DNA from: Muribaculaceae bacterium
GTDB taxonomy: Bacteria > Bacteroidota > Bacteroidia > Bacteroidales > Muribaculaceae
Assembly: GCA_022510425.1 (NCBI GenBank)
Contig: JAFLTO010000002.1
Location: 62,001-126,000 of the forward strand
Length of the DNA: 64,000 nucleotides
Direction of reading: 5' to 3'
Position numbers and translations under genes: made by a program. The notes below the pieces were generated by a model that saw only the letters and a program-made list of their open reading frames with translations, did not search any database and had not been told where the DNA came from. Within the stretch, counting starts at the first letter, position 1. The number at the start of each line of letters is the position of its first letter. Below, one piece after another: positions 24,280-34,264 of the stretch.

Positions 24280-26769
24280 ATGAGTTTTAATTTTAAAATA
24301 TTTGCTGTGGGAGCGACGCTTATCGCTTCCACAGTGTCTTTTTTACACGCAGCTGATTCACGTGCCGTTTCTTTTAACAATGATTGGGAATTTAAACTTG
24401 GCAACGACACTATAGGAGGCAGTTGGCGCACTCTTAACCTCCCTCACGATTGGGCCATCGAAGGTGACTTCTCAGAAAAAAATCCGTCAGGCACCGGAGG
24501 AGGAGCTCTTCCCGGTGGAATAGGCTGGTACAAGAAGGATTTTAAGGTTCCCGAAACGGATAAGGATAAGGAATTATATATCGATTTTGACGGTGCCTAT
24601 ATGAATTCTACTGTATGGATTAATGGACATGAACTTGGCACACGCCCCTACGGTTATTCTTCTTTTTCATATGATCTGACGCCTTACATAAAATTTGGAG
24701 CAGACAACTCTATCTTAGTTAAAGTAGACAATGAGGAACAGCCGAATTCAAGATGGTACTCCGGTTGTGGAATTTATAGAAATGTATGGCTTAGAACACT
24801 CAATCCCACTCATGTAAAACTTTGGGGAACTTACGTCACAACTCCCGAGGTTTCAAAAGAAAATGCTACGGTAAAAGTTGAAACAACATTATCAATCGGT
24901 AACAATAAAGTAGTTCCTGAAGTTAAGACCAGCATAATAAACAGCCAAGGAATCAAAGTGGCCTCTTCAGAGAAGAAACCTGTCAATCTTACGGATTCAA
25001 CAGTCACCCAAACTTTAGATATTCCGGATCCGTGTCTTTGGGCTGTTGGGAATCCTTGTTTATATAAAGCAATAAGTGAAGTTTACGAAGGGGATGTGTT
25101 GGTGGACACCTATGAAACACCTTTTGGTGTAAGATACTTTAATTTTGATGCAGAAAAAGGGTTCTCTCTCAATGGTGAGCCAATGAAAATACATGGCGTT
25201 TGTCTGCACCATGATGCCGGTGCATTAGGTGCTGTTGTCAACAAAAGAGCCATAGAAAGACAATTGGAAATTTTGAGAGGTATGGGAATAAATGCTATCA
25301 GGTCGAGTCACAACCCTCCTGCACCAGAACTTCTTGAACTCACTGATAGTATGGGTTTTATCGTGATGGATGAAACTTTCGATATGTGGAGAAAAAGGAA
25401 GACGCCACACGACTACGCAAGGTATTTTGATGATTGGCATGAAAAAGATCTGACCGAGTTGATTATCCGTGATAGAAACCATCCCTCGATAATGATGTGG
25501 AGCATCGGTAACGAAGTCTTGGAACAATGGAGCGATGCCTCAGCCGACACTCTTTCACTTGAGGAAGCCAATATGATCTTGAATTTCGGGCACAGCTCCG
25601 ATATGCTGGCTGCCGAGGGTGACATTTCCGTGAATTCTTTGCTTACGCAAAAACTTGCCGACATGGTGAGGAAATTGGATCCCACACGTCCCATCACTGC
25701 GGGTAATAACGAGCCCTCACCGGGCAATCACCTTTTCCGCTCTGATGCGTTGGATATTATCGGCTATAATTACCATGACGAATGGTTTAAGGATGTTCCG
25801 ACCAATTTTCCCGGAAAACCTTTTATAATCACTGAGAGTGTTTCAGCGCTTCAAACAAGAGGATACTATACCAATCCGTCTGATTCTATAATATTAGCTC
25901 CCGAACGTTGGGACAAACCTTATTTTGATCCCTCTTTTGCGGCATCTGCTTATGATAATATGAGAGCGCCATGGGGTGATCATCATGAAAGTGCCCTTCA
26001 ACAAGTGCTTGATAATGACTTCATTTCAGGTCAATTTGTATGGACCGGGTTCGATTATATCGGTGAACCTACCCCTTATGGATGGCCGGCAAGAAGTTCC
26101 TATTTCGGAATCGTGGATCTGGCCGGTTTCCCAAAGGATGTCTACTATATGTACAAGGCCGAATTGATGCCACAGGAGACGGTTCTGTATATATTTCCAC
26201 ATTGGAATTGGAATGAGGGAGAAACTGTAGATATCTGGGCTTATTATAACAATGCTGAGGAAGTGGAGCTTTTCCTGAATGGCGAATCATTGGGAAAGAA
26301 AGCAAAGGGTGGAGAGAAGAATCCTTACCATGTGATGTGGAGGGTTCCTTTTCAACCGGGTACTATTGAAGCATTAAGTTATGACGCTGACGGAAATGTT
26401 GTAGCAAAGAATTCGAGAACAACAGCTTCTTCTCCCAGAAATATAATTTTAACACCCGACAGAGACTTGATAAATGCCGGCAATAATGATCTTTCATATA
26501 TAACAATAGAAGTGACAGACGAAAATGGTAATTTGAATCCTGTAGCTGACAACGACATTAAATTTAATGTCACCGGCGGAGGTTTCATAGCCGGAGTAGA
26601 CAATGGTTCACCTACTTCCCTCGAAAGATTTAAAGACGATCATAGAAAGCTTTTCAATGGCAAAGCTTTGCTCATTGTACAGACCGACGGTAGCTCTCAA
26701 CCTATTATCATAGAGGCATTTGCTGAGGGATTAAATCAGGCAAAAACCATTATTCAAAAGAAAAAATAA
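24280..26769 (+). CDS. GH2 beta-galactosidase
   Basis: An 829-residue exported GH2 enzyme, likely removing beta-1,2-galactose from xyloglucan side chains in the periplasm. A signal peptide ends near SFLHAAD. The sugar-binding domain contains NLPHDWAIEGDFS and GIGWYKKDF, and the barrel HGVCLHHDAGALG and INAIRSSHNPP. The acid/base is Glu412 in WSIGNEVLEQW and the nucleophile Glu519 in PFIITESVSAL. The C-terminus carries Ig-like domains of the Bacteroidota DUF4982-type architecture. It is a different GH2 subtype from the LacZ-like one in the fusion, so the locus holds two beta-galactosidase candidates. A beta-mannosidase or glucuronidase activity cannot be excluded from sequence alone. Confidence 0.85.
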   Translation: MSFNFKIFAVGATLIASTVSFLHAADSRAVSFNNDWEFKLGNDTIGGSWRTLNLPHDWAIEGDFSEKNPSGTGGGALPGGIGWYKKDFKVPETDKDKELYIDFDGAYMNSTVWINGHELGTRPYGYSSFSYDLTPYIKFGADNSILVKVDNEEQPNSRWYSGCGIYRNVWLRTLNPTHVKLWGTYVTTPEVSKENATVKVETTLSIGNNKVVPEVKTSIINSQGIKVASSEKKPVNLTDSTVTQTLDIPDPCLWAVGNPCLYKAISEVYEGDVLVDTYETPFGVRYFNFDAEKGFSLNGEPMKIHGVCLHHDAGALGAVVNKRAIERQLEILRGMGINAIRSSHNPPAPELLELTDSMGFIVMDETFDMWRKRKTPHDYARYFDDWHEKDLTELIIRDRNHPSIMMWSIGNEVLEQWSDASADTLSLEEANMILNFGHSSDMLAAEGDISVNSLLTQKLADMVRKLDPTRPITAGNNEPSPGNHLFRSDALDIIGYNYHDEWFKDVPTNFPGKPFIITESVSALQTRGYYTNPSDSIILAPERWDKPYFDPSFAASAYDNMRAPWGDHHESALQQVLDNDFISGQFVWTGFDYIGEPTPYGWPARSSYFGIVDLAGFPKDVYYMYKAELMPQETVLYIFPHWNWNEGETVDIWAYYNNAEEVELFLNGESLGKKAKGGEKNPYHVMWRVPFQPGTIEALSYDADGNVVAKNSRTTASSPRNIILTPDRDLINAGNNDLSYITIEVTDENGNLNPVADNDIKFNVTGGGFIAGVDNGSPTSLERFKDDHRKLFNGKALLIVQTDGSSQPIIIEAFAEGLNQAKTIIQKKK

Positions 26770-26782
26770 CACCCTTTTAATC

Positions 26783-28948
26783 ATGACTAAATCTCTATTG
26801 TTATTATCGGCTGCCCTATTCTTTCTTAATACTGAAATTAAGGGATTAGAAGTCTTTCAAGACACGACTAGAAGTGATTCAGACAGAATTGAAAACCTCC
26901 TGGGTCTTCTCACCTTGGAAGAAAAGATAAATTTGTTCAGCACAAATTTAGGAGTACCTCGTCTTGGCATTCCCGATTGTGGACATTTTGAAGGGTTGCA
27001 TGGTCTGCAGATAGGTGGTCCTGCCAATAAATACAGCCAACCCACCACAATCCACCCCCAGGCATATGGCCTTGGTGAAACTTGGGATTTGGATCTAATC
27101 GAACGCATAGGTAATCTCACTGCTGAAGAGATGAGATGGTATTTCAGTCAAGACAGCGTTCCACATAACCTTGTGATGAGAGCTCCCAATGCCGATTTGG
27201 CACGGGATCCAAGATGGGGAAGAACGGAAGAATCCTTCGGTGAAGACCCTTTCCTGACCGGAGAAATGACAGTGGCAAAGGTCAAAGGAATGCAAGGATA
27301 CGACCCTCGATATTGGAAAGTAGCTTCTTTAATGAAACATTTCCTGGCCAATAGCAATGAATTCGGTAGAGATTCAACTTCCTCAAATTTTTCTGAACGG
27401 CTCTTCCATGAATATTATTCATATCCATTCATGAAAGGGATAACAGAGGGAGGAAGCAGAGCATTTATGGCAGCCTACAACCGATGGAATGGCATACCGA
27501 TGGCCGTCCATCCGGTTTATGATGAAGTGGTAAGGCCGGACTGGGATATGGATGGAATAATTTGCACTGACGGTGGCGCTATGGGTATGCTTTTCACAGC
27601 CCATCATTATGTGGATTCATTGCCTGCTGCCGCTGCAGAAGTGGTTAAAGCCGGATTAGGTCAATTTCTGGATAACTACAAGGAACCGTTGACAAAGGCT
27701 ATCGAATCAGGGTTGGTAACCGAAACAGACCTTGATAAGGCTTTAAAAGGTAATCTTAAGGTTGCCCTGAAATTAGGACTTTTAGATCCTGACATCACCA
27801 AAACTCCTTATTATGTTTCTCCGGATTCTCCGGCACCTTGGGAACAGGATTATGCCAAAGCTTTGGCAAGAGAAGCCACAGCCAAAAGTGTGGTCCTCCT
27901 TAAAAATGATACAGTGAATGGGAATCCTCTCCTACCCCTTAAATTAGCAGATATTAAGAAAATAGCACTTATTGGTGAACACGTGAATGAAGTGATTCAA
28001 GACTGGTATGGTGGCAATCCAGCCTATTCAGTCACAATTTTGGAAGCATTCAGAGACACTTTTGAACCTATGGGTATCGAAGTGGTTTCTGTTCCTGACA
28101 ACAGAATGAGTGAGGCAGAAAGAATTGCCAAAGATTCTGATATCGTTTTTATAGTGGCAGGCAATCATCCTTATGGTACAAAACCTGACTGGTTTTTCTG
28201 CCCTGTTCCTTCTGACGGACGTGAAGCTGTAGACCGCAGATCATTAAATCTCCCCAATGAAGATATGATCAAACAGATTTATAAGTCCAATCCGAATACC
28301 GTTCTCGTGCTTCAATCCTCATTCCCCTACACTATCAATTGGAGTGATGAAAACTTACCGGCCATACTTCATTTCACTCATTCTTCACAGGAAACCGGTA
28401 ACGGTCTTGTAGACGTGATAACGGGAAAAGTAAATCCTTCAGGACATTTGACACAGACATGGGTAAAAGATATTACAGATCTTCCGGACATGATGGACTA
28501 TGATATCACCAATGGAAGAACATATATGTATTTCGAGGGGAATCCACTTTATCCTTTTGGGTATGGACTCAGTTACTCCGACTTCGGTTACGAAAGCGCT
28601 GTAATCGATAAAAACAGTGTTAAAGTCGATAATTTAGACGAGTCCTTATGCATCAATGTCACTCTTGCAAATAATAGCGATATCGAAGGAGACGAAGTGA
28701 TACAGGTGTATGCTTCTTATCCGGAGTCCCTTGACTCTTTAAGACCAAAGAAACAACTAAGGGCATTCAAGAAAGTAAAGGTTCCGGCAGGTGAAAAGAT
28801 AACTGTGCCTGTTGAAGTTAAGGTAAAGGATCTGACCAAATGGGATGAAACTTCACATCAATGGGTATTGGAGAAAGGAAAAGTGGATTTCCATATCGGA
28901 CGCTCAAGCGCCGATCTTCCATTAATGGTTTCAACTAATATTAAATGA
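26783..28948 (+). CDS. GH3 beta-glucosidase
   Basis: A 721-residue exported GH3 enzyme expected to release glucose from the ends of debranched oligosaccharides. The signal is MTKSLLLLSAALFFLNTEIKG. The GH3 N-terminal barrel has PNADLARDPRWGRTEESFGEDP, KHFLANSNE and the nucleophile Asp263 in GIICTDGG. The C-terminal domain (ATAKSVVLLKND ...) and a fibronectin III-like domain (NNSDIEGDEVIQVYASYPE) complete a normal three-domain GH3. A beta-xylosidase specificity is possible, but the xyloglucan context favours beta-glucosidase. It starts 13 bases after the GH2 stop and overlaps the next gene by four bases. Confidence 0.88.
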   Translation: MTKSLLLLSAALFFLNTEIKGLEVFQDTTRSDSDRIENLLGLLTLEEKINLFSTNLGVPRLGIPDCGHFEGLHGLQIGGPANKYSQPTTIHPQAYGLGETWDLDLIERIGNLTAEEMRWYFSQDSVPHNLVMRAPNADLARDPRWGRTEESFGEDPFLTGEMTVAKVKGMQGYDPRYWKVASLMKHFLANSNEFGRDSTSSNFSERLFHEYYSYPFMKGITEGGSRAFMAAYNRWNGIPMAVHPVYDEVVRPDWDMDGIICTDGGAMGMLFTAHHYVDSLPAAAAEVVKAGLGQFLDNYKEPLTKAIESGLVTETDLDKALKGNLKVALKLGLLDPDITKTPYYVSPDSPAPWEQDYAKALAREATAKSVVLLKNDTVNGNPLLPLKLADIKKIALIGEHVNEVIQDWYGGNPAYSVTILEAFRDTFEPMGIEVVSVPDNRMSEAERIAKDSDIVFIVAGNHPYGTKPDWFFCPVPSDGREAVDRRSLNLPNEDMIKQIYKSNPNTVLVLQSSFPYTINWSDENLPAILHFTHSSQETGNGLVDVITGKVNPSGHLTQTWVKDITDLPDMMDYDITNGRTYMYFEGNPLYPFGYGLSYSDFGYESAVIDKNSVKVDNLDESLCINVTLANNSDIEGDEVIQVYASYPESLDSLRPKKQLRAFKKVKVPAGEKITVPVEVKVKDLTKWDETSHQWVLEKGKVDFHIGRSSADLPLMVSTNIK

Positions 28949-29640
28949 TCATGAAAAAATATATTTTATCTCTAATAATACTCATTTTTATTCTGCCACT
29001 GAGTGCTCAGGTGAGAGTCTCTATCCTTGGAGACAGCTATTCCACTTTTGAGGGATATATTCCTGAGGGAAACGAAGCATGGTATGGGGAAAATATCGGG
29101 AATGATGTAAAAAATGTGGAAGACACCTGGTGGTGGCAACTGATAACTGATAACGGATTGGTTCTCGATCTTAACAACTCATGGTCGGGAGCCACTATAT
29201 GCAACACGGGGTATCGTGGCGAAGATTATACCAACAGATCATTCCTAACTCGTTCAGGCAATCTTGGCGAAAACCCGGATTTGATCCTTGTTTTCGGAGG
29301 AACCAATGATTCTTGGGCCGGCTCACCCTTAGGTGAAAAAGATGGCACGGACATGTTCACAGTTCGTCCCGCGGCAAAAGCCATGTTCCAAAACATCAAA
29401 GCCTCTTATCCTGATGCATTATGTGTAGCAATTCTAAATACAGAACTAAAAGAGGAAGTGGAAAATGCAATTGTTGAAGCCTGCGAAGTTGAAAACGTCC
29501 CCTATGTAAAATTAGAATCAATCGACAAGCAACTCGGACATCCGTCAATCAATGGTATGAAACAGATTTCAAGGCAAGTTTGGAAAACCACAGCTCCCCT
29601 ACTTTATACTCACCTCAAAAATAACTCTGCAAAAAAATAA
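28945..29640 (+). CDS. SGNH/GDSL hydrolase, putative acetyl esterase
   Basis: A 231-residue exported hydrolase. A signal peptide (LSLIILIFILPLSAQ) is followed by block I GDSYS (Ser nucleophile), block III GGTND and a C-terminal HPS with the catalytic His, the SGNH signature. Translationally coupled to GH3 by an ATGA overlap; a second ATG at 28951 starts MKKYIL and is an equally good start. The family includes carbohydrate esterases, and within this operon the likely task is removing acetyl groups from xyloglucan galactose or glucose. That substrate is inference. Confidence 0.78.
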   Translation: MIMKKYILSLIILIFILPLSAQVRVSILGDSYSTFEGYIPEGNEAWYGENIGNDVKNVEDTWWWQLITDNGLVLDLNNSWSGATICNTGYRGEDYTNRSFLTRSGNLGENPDLILVFGGTNDSWAGSPLGEKDGTDMFTVRPAAKAMFQNIKASYPDALCVAILNTELKEEVENAIVEACEVENVPYVKLESIDKQLGHPSINGMKQISRQVWKTTAPLLYTHLKNNSAKK

Positions 29641-29641
29641 A

Positions 29642-29673
29642 TTTGTAAGTATAAAACTAAATATATATCTTTG
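29642..29673 (+). promoter_or_regulatory. Promoter of xylB, likely giving a leaderless mRNA
   Basis: TTTG at 29642-29645 and TATCTTTG at 29666-29673 with a 20-base spacer fit the consensus exactly. The -7 box ends only four bases before the xylB ATG at 29678, so transcription would begin at or next to the start codon. Confidence 0.7.
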
Positions 29674-29677
29674 AAAT

Positions 29678-31174
29678 ATGTATTTATTAGGATTGGATAT
29701 AGGAAGCTCTTCAGTAAAAGCTTCATTAGTAGATGCCGGTACCGGTAAAATTGTGGCATCCGATTTTTTCCCTAAAACTGAGGCACCAATAATTTCAGTA
29801 AAAACAGGATGGAGTGAGCAGGAGCCACAGATGTGGTGGGACAATATGAAACTCGCTCTTGCCAAAGTGATGAACGATGCCAATGCCAAAGGGGAAGATA
29901 TTGACGCCATTGGAATTTCCTACCAGATGCATGGCCTTGTTTGCGTAGATAAAGACCAAAACGTGTTGCGTCCTGCAATTATATGGTGCGACTCTCGTGC
30001 TGTGCCCTATGGGGAAAGAGCTTGTCGTGAGATTGGAGAAGATGTTTGCCTCTCTCACCTTTTGAATTCTCCGGGAAATTTCACCGCTTGTAAACTCGCA
30101 TGGGTGAAGGAGAATGAACCTGAAATCTATCAAAAGATCTATAAGTTCATGCTTCCGGGTGATTATATAGCTATGCGTCTCAGTGGGGATATCAACACTA
30201 CTATTGAAGGCCTTTCTGAGTGTATGCTCTGGGACTTCAAGAACAAGAAGCCTGCAACTTTCCTTTTAGATTATTTTGGCATTGATGAGTCGTTGATACC
30301 TGAACTTACCCCTACATTCGGTGTACAGAGTAAGGTTTCCTCTATTGCAGCCCGTGAACTGGGTCTCAAGGAAGGGACTCCGATTTCATATAGAGCCGGT
30401 GATCAACCCAACAACGCTTTATCCTTAAATGTATTTAACCCGGGAGAAATAGCGTCTACGGCAGGTACCAGCGGCGTGGTCTACGGTATCTCAGGTAAAG
30501 TTGAATATGATCCTAAGAGTAGGGTGAATACTTTCGCACATGTTAACTACACTCCGGAACTCACTCGTTTGGGAATTATGGCATGTATAAACGGCACCGG
30601 CATTCTAAACGCCTGGATGCGACGAACCGTGGCCCCCGAAGGAATGTCTTATGCAGAAATGAATGATGCAATGGCAAGTGTTCCGGTCGGTTGTGACGGA
30701 GTTTCTATAATACCTTTCGGCAACGGAGCAGAGCGAGTGCTCCAAAATAAAGAAGTGGGATGCTCTATTCATGGTGTAAACTTCAACAAACATAATAAAG
30801 CCACCCTTATGAGGGCTGCCCAGGAAGGCATTGTTTTCTCTTTCTGTTATGGAATGGATATTATGAAAGGAATTGGTATGGAACTTAGCAAGATTCATGC
30901 AGGGAAAGCTAATATGTTCCTTTCTGACATATTCAGAAACACACTTGCCACCACCAGCGGCGCTGTTATTGAATTATATGAGACCGACGGAGCTGCCGGC
31001 GCTGCAAAAGGAGCAGGCATGGGTTGCGGTATCTATAAGGATAATACCGAAGCTTTTGGTTCTCTAAAGAAACTGGCAGTTATAGAACCTGATGTCGCCC
31101 GAAAGGATGATTACTTGGAAGCCTATAGTCGTTGGAAATCAATCCTTGAGATGCAATTGCCTGACTCCAATTAA
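29678..31174 (+). CDS. xylB: Xylulokinase
   Basis: Phosphorylates D-xylulose to xylulose-5-phosphate in the cytoplasm, feeding the pentose phosphate pathway. The 498-residue FGGY-family kinase begins MYLLGLDIGSSSVKASLVDA (phosphate-1 motif). It has ISYQMHGLVCVDKD and IIWCDSRAVPYG, both typical of xylulokinases, and the probable catalytic Asp242 in RAGDQPNNALS. Glycine-rich TAGTSGVVYG and GAAGAAKGAG follow in the second domain. The start is fixed by the family N-terminus. It opens a xylB-xylA-transporter group inside the xyloglucan locus, using the xylose released by the two GH31 enzymes. Confidence 0.93.
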   Translation: MYLLGLDIGSSSVKASLVDAGTGKIVASDFFPKTEAPIISVKTGWSEQEPQMWWDNMKLALAKVMNDANAKGEDIDAIGISYQMHGLVCVDKDQNVLRPAIIWCDSRAVPYGERACREIGEDVCLSHLLNSPGNFTACKLAWVKENEPEIYQKIYKFMLPGDYIAMRLSGDINTTIEGLSECMLWDFKNKKPATFLLDYFGIDESLIPELTPTFGVQSKVSSIAARELGLKEGTPISYRAGDQPNNALSLNVFNPGEIASTAGTSGVVYGISGKVEYDPKSRVNTFAHVNYTPELTRLGIMACINGTGILNAWMRRTVAPEGMSYAEMNDAMASVPVGCDGVSIIPFGNGAERVLQNKEVGCSIHGVNFNKHNKATLMRAAQEGIVFSFCYGMDIMKGIGMELSKIHAGKANMFLSDIFRNTLATTSGAVIELYETDGAAGAAKGAGMGCGIYKDNTEAFGSLKKLAVIEPDVARKDDYLEAYSRWKSILEMQLPDSN

Positions 31175-31268
31175 AACCCTGATAAAACCTTGATATCTCC
31201 ACACTCCGGATATATCTCGTTAAAATTCACACATTAAAAACAATAACAAAATAATAATATAAAAATTT

Positions 31269-32582
31269 ATGGCAAAGGAATATTTCCCCGGAATAGGGAA
31301 GATCAAATTTGAGGGTACTTCATCCTACAATCCCCTCGCTTACCGCTACTATGATGCAGAGAAGGTAGTGCTTGGTAAGAAAATGAAAGACTGGTTCAAA
31401 TTCTCCATGGCATGGTGGCATACTCTTTGTGCTGAAGGTGGTGACCAATTCGGAGGTGGCACCAAATCTTTCCCTTGGAACTGTTCAGCCGATGCTTTGC
31501 AGAGAGCTAAAGATAAAGCAGATGCCGGTTTTGAATTCATGCAGAAAATGGGAATCGAATATTTCTGTTTCCATGATGTTGACCTTGTAGACGAAGGTGC
31601 CTCTATTGAAGAGTATGAAAAGAATATGAAGGAAATCGTTGCCTATATCAAAGGCAAGATGGCTGAGACAGGTATCAAAAACCTTTGGGGAACAGCCAAC
31701 GTATTCAGCCACGCACGTTATATGAACGGAGCAGGTACAAATCCTAACTTTGATGTTGTGGCACGCGCTGCCGTTCAACTTAAGAATGCTATCGACGCTA
31801 CAATCGAACTTGGCGGACAAAACTACGTTTTCTGGGGTGGCCGTGAAGGTTATATGTCTCTTCTCAACACCGACCAGAAGAGAGAAAAGGAACACCTTGC
31901 TCAGATTCTAAGAATGGCTCGCGACTATGCAAGGGCAAAAGGATTTAAAGGCACTTTCCTTATCGAACCGAAACCGATGGAACCGATGAAACACCAGTAT
32001 GACGTTGACACTGAAACTGTTATCGGTTTCTTGAAAGCTCACGATCTTGACAAGGATTTCAAGGTGAACATAGAGGTTAACCATGCCACTCTTGCAGGCC
32101 ACACATTCGAACATGAACTTGCTGTGGCTGTTGACAATGGTATGCTCGGTTCAATTGATGCCAACCGAGGTGACTATCAAAACGGATGGGACACCGACCA
32201 GTTCCCTATCGACAACTATGAGCTCACTCAAGCCATGATGCAAGTGATCCGCAACAATGGTCTTGGAAACGGCGGAACTAATTTCGATGCCAAGACCCGC
32301 AGAAATTCAACCGACCTTGAAGATATTTTCATCGCCCATATAGCCGGTATGGATGCAATGGCAAGAGCTTTGCTCAGCGCCGCTGAAGTTCTTGAAAAAT
32401 CTCCATATAAGAAGATGTTGGCTGAACGCTATGCTTCCTATGATTCAGGTGAAGGCAAGAAATTTGAAGAAGGCAAGTTGACTCTTGAAGACCTCGTTAA
32501 ATATGCCAAGGAAAATGGCGAGCCTAAACCCGTTTCCGGCAAACAGGAACTTTACGAGGCAATAGTTAACATGTATGTATAA
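31269..32582 (+). CDS. xylA: Xylose isomerase
   Basis: Converts D-xylose to D-xylulose in the cytoplasm. The 437-residue protein has the family blocks [12 protein letters not shown] (catalytic His), [45 protein letters not shown] (metal ligand Glu), and [15 protein letters not shown] with [20 protein letters not shown] for the second metal site. Length and motifs match the long (class II) xylose isomerases common in Bacteroidota. It follows xylB after 94 bases with no terminator or clear promoter in between, so co-transcription is likely. Confidence 0.96.
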   Translation: MAKEYFPGIGKIKFEGTSSYNPLAYRYYDAEKVVLGKKMKDWFKFSMAWWHTLCAEGGDQFGGGTKSFPWNCSADALQRAKDKADAGFEFMQKMGIEYFCFHDVDLVDEGASIEEYEKNMKEIVAYIKGKMAETGIKNLWGTANVFSHARYMNGAGTNPNFDVVARAAVQLKNAIDATIELGGQNYVFWGGREGYMSLLNTDQKREKEHLAQILRMARDYARAKGFKGTFLIEPKPMEPMKHQYDVDTETVIGFLKAHDLDKDFKVNIEVNHATLAGHTFEHELAVAVDNGMLGSIDANRGDYQNGWDTDQFPIDNYELTQAMMQVIRNNGLGNGGTNFDAKTRRNSTDLEDIFIAHIAGMDAMARALLSAAEVLEKSPYKKMLAERYASYDSGEGKKFEEGKLTLEDLVKYAKENGEPKPVSGKQELYEAIVNMYV

Positions 32583-32614
32583 TAAACCGATGTATTTTTC
32601 GTATTCATAATTAA

Positions 32615-32645
32615 GAGATGACTGGATTTGTCATTCAGTCATCTC
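32615..32645 (+). promoter_or_regulatory. Perfect hairpin between xylA and the sugar transporter gene
   Basis: GAGATGACTG (32615-32624) and CAGTCATCTC (32636-32645) pair over 10 bp with an 11-base loop. There is no T-tract, so it is more likely an mRNA processing, stabilising or partial attenuation element than a terminator. It lies 36 bases before the preferred transporter start. Confidence 0.7.
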
Positions 32646-32680
32646 ACCATATTTCAATTTTCAATTCTAATCTTAATTTA

Positions 32681-34189
32681 ATGAAAGAAAAAGAAACAGG
32701 GAGCAAGAGTTATCTGTTCATGATAGTTCTTGTGGCTGTGTTTGGAGGTCTTCTCTTCGGTTATGACACCGCGGTGATTTCAGGAGCCGAAAAAGGATTG
32801 CAAGCCTTTTTCCTTGGTGCCCATGATTTTGTATACACCGATGTGATTCACGGTATCACTTCTTCGAGTGCATTGATCGGTTGTATCATAGGTAGTGCCC
32901 TTTCGGGATTATGTGCTTCGGCATTAGGAAGGAAAAGAAGTCTCTTTATAGCCGGCCTTTTATTTTTAGTTTCAGCATTAGGTTCTTATTGGCCTGAATT
33001 TATGCTGTGGGAAAGAGGTGTACCTCATATGGGCACTCTTGTCGTGTTTAATATCTACCGTGTTGTCGGTGGAATTGGTGTGGGTCTTGCATCAGCAATT
33101 TGCCCGATGTATATTGCCGAGGTTTCTCCGGCTGAAATAAGAGGTAAATTGGTGTCATGGAACCAGTTTGCAATTATATTCGGTCAGTTGACAGTCTATT
33201 TCGTCAACTTCCTTATTTTGGGGGAACATACCAATCCGATTATTGAAAAGATTGGTGAAACTGTTTATCAGGTAAGTTCAGCTTCCGATCAATGGACAAT
33301 TCAGACCGGATGGAGATATATGTTCGGCAGCGAGGCGTTTGTGGCAGGTTTATTCTCCGTGCTTGTATGTTTTGTGCCGGAATCACCTCGTTATCTTGCC
33401 ATGAAGGGCAGAGACAGCAAAGCCCTCACAATTCTTGAAAAGATCAATGGTGTTTCAAAGGGTAAGATGATTCTTCAGAATGTGAAAGAAACCTTAGTGG
33501 AAGATAAGGGTAAATTGTTATCATTCGGTATACTTGTGATATTTATCGGCGTAATGTTGTCGGTTTTCCAACAGGCCGTGGGAATCAATGCGGTTCTTTA
33601 TTTCGCTCCCAGAATATTCGATTCAATGGGTATGGGAAATCCGATGGTGCAAACTGTGATTATGGGTATCGTGAACATCTTGTTTACCCTTGTGGCAATT
33701 TTCACTGTAGAGAAATTGGGAAGAAAACCTTTGCTTATATATGGTTCAGCAGGTATGGCTATAGGTGCTCTTGGAGTGGCATTCTCCAATATTGTTGCAG
33801 TTAGTCCAATTGTACCGGTAGTAAGTATCATGGTTTACTCTGCTTGCTTTATGTTTTCTTGGGGACCGATTTGTTGGGTGCTTATTTCAGAAATTTTCCC
33901 CAATACCATTAGAAGTGGTGCGGTGGCTATAGCAGTTGCTTTCCAATGGATATTCAACTTTATCGTATCTTCAACTTTCGTGCCTCTTTACAATATGTCG
34001 ATGGGAGATATGGGAGAAAGTTTCGGACACTTCTTTGTGTATGCTCTCTATGGCACTATTTGTGTGGCTGCTGCGTTCTTTGTTTCAAGAATGGTACCCG
34101 AAACCAAAGGAAAATCTTTGGAAGAGATTACAAAACTTTGGGCCAACAAAGCAAAGAAAGAAGAGAAAAAAGAATTGGCTTTGCAATAA
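32681..34189 (+). CDS. MFS sugar/H+ symporter, probable D-xylose transporter
   Basis: A 502-residue, 12-helix inner-membrane transporter of the sugar porter family. Signature motifs are GGLLFGYDTAVISGA in helix 1, GRKRSLF in the loop 2-3, PESPRYLAMKGR before the central loop, QQAVGINAVLYFAPRIF in helix 7, EKLGRKPLL and PETKGKSLEEI at the end. An ATG at 32618 would add 21 residues, but it lies in the stem of a 10-bp hairpin and the extension is not family-like, so the ATG at 32681 (MKEKETGSKSY) is chosen. Its place after xylB-xylA supports xylose as substrate (XylE/XylT-type); glucose or arabinose cannot be excluded. Confidence 0.88.
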   Translation: MKEKETGSKSYLFMIVLVAVFGGLLFGYDTAVISGAEKGLQAFFLGAHDFVYTDVIHGITSSSALIGCIIGSALSGLCASALGRKRSLFIAGLLFLVSALGSYWPEFMLWERGVPHMGTLVVFNIYRVVGGIGVGLASAICPMYIAEVSPAEIRGKLVSWNQFAIIFGQLTVYFVNFLILGEHTNPIIEKIGETVYQVSSASDQWTIQTGWRYMFGSEAFVAGLFSVLVCFVPESPRYLAMKGRDSKALTILEKINGVSKGKMILQNVKETLVEDKGKLLSFGILVIFIGVMLSVFQQAVGINAVLYFAPRIFDSMGMGNPMVQTVIMGIVNILFTLVAIFTVEKLGRKPLLIYGSAGMAIGALGVAFSNIVAVSPIVPVVSIMVYSACFMFSWGPICWVLISEIFPNTIRSGAVAIAVAFQWIFNFIVSSTFVPLYNMSMGDMGESFGHFFVYALYGTICVAAAFFVSRMVPETKGKSLEEITKLWANKAKKEEKKELALQ

Positions 34190-34209
34190 TTTAAGATTTG
34201 ATATTGAAT

Positions 34210-34252
34210 TTACAGAACCGTCGATTACCCAATCACGGTTCTGTAATTTTTT
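34210..34252 (+). terminator. Intrinsic terminator after the xylose transporter gene
   Basis: TTACAGAACCGT (34210-34221) and ACGGTTCTGTAA (34235-34246) form a perfect 12-bp stem followed by six T. It sits only 12 bases before the next gene's ATG, which leaves no visible room for a separate promoter; it could be partly read through. Confidence 0.85.
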
Positions 34253-34264
34253 AGAAACAATTTT

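Noticed and set aside
31485..31895. Minus-strand open frame of 136 codons
   Set aside because: Antisense to the highly conserved xylA.
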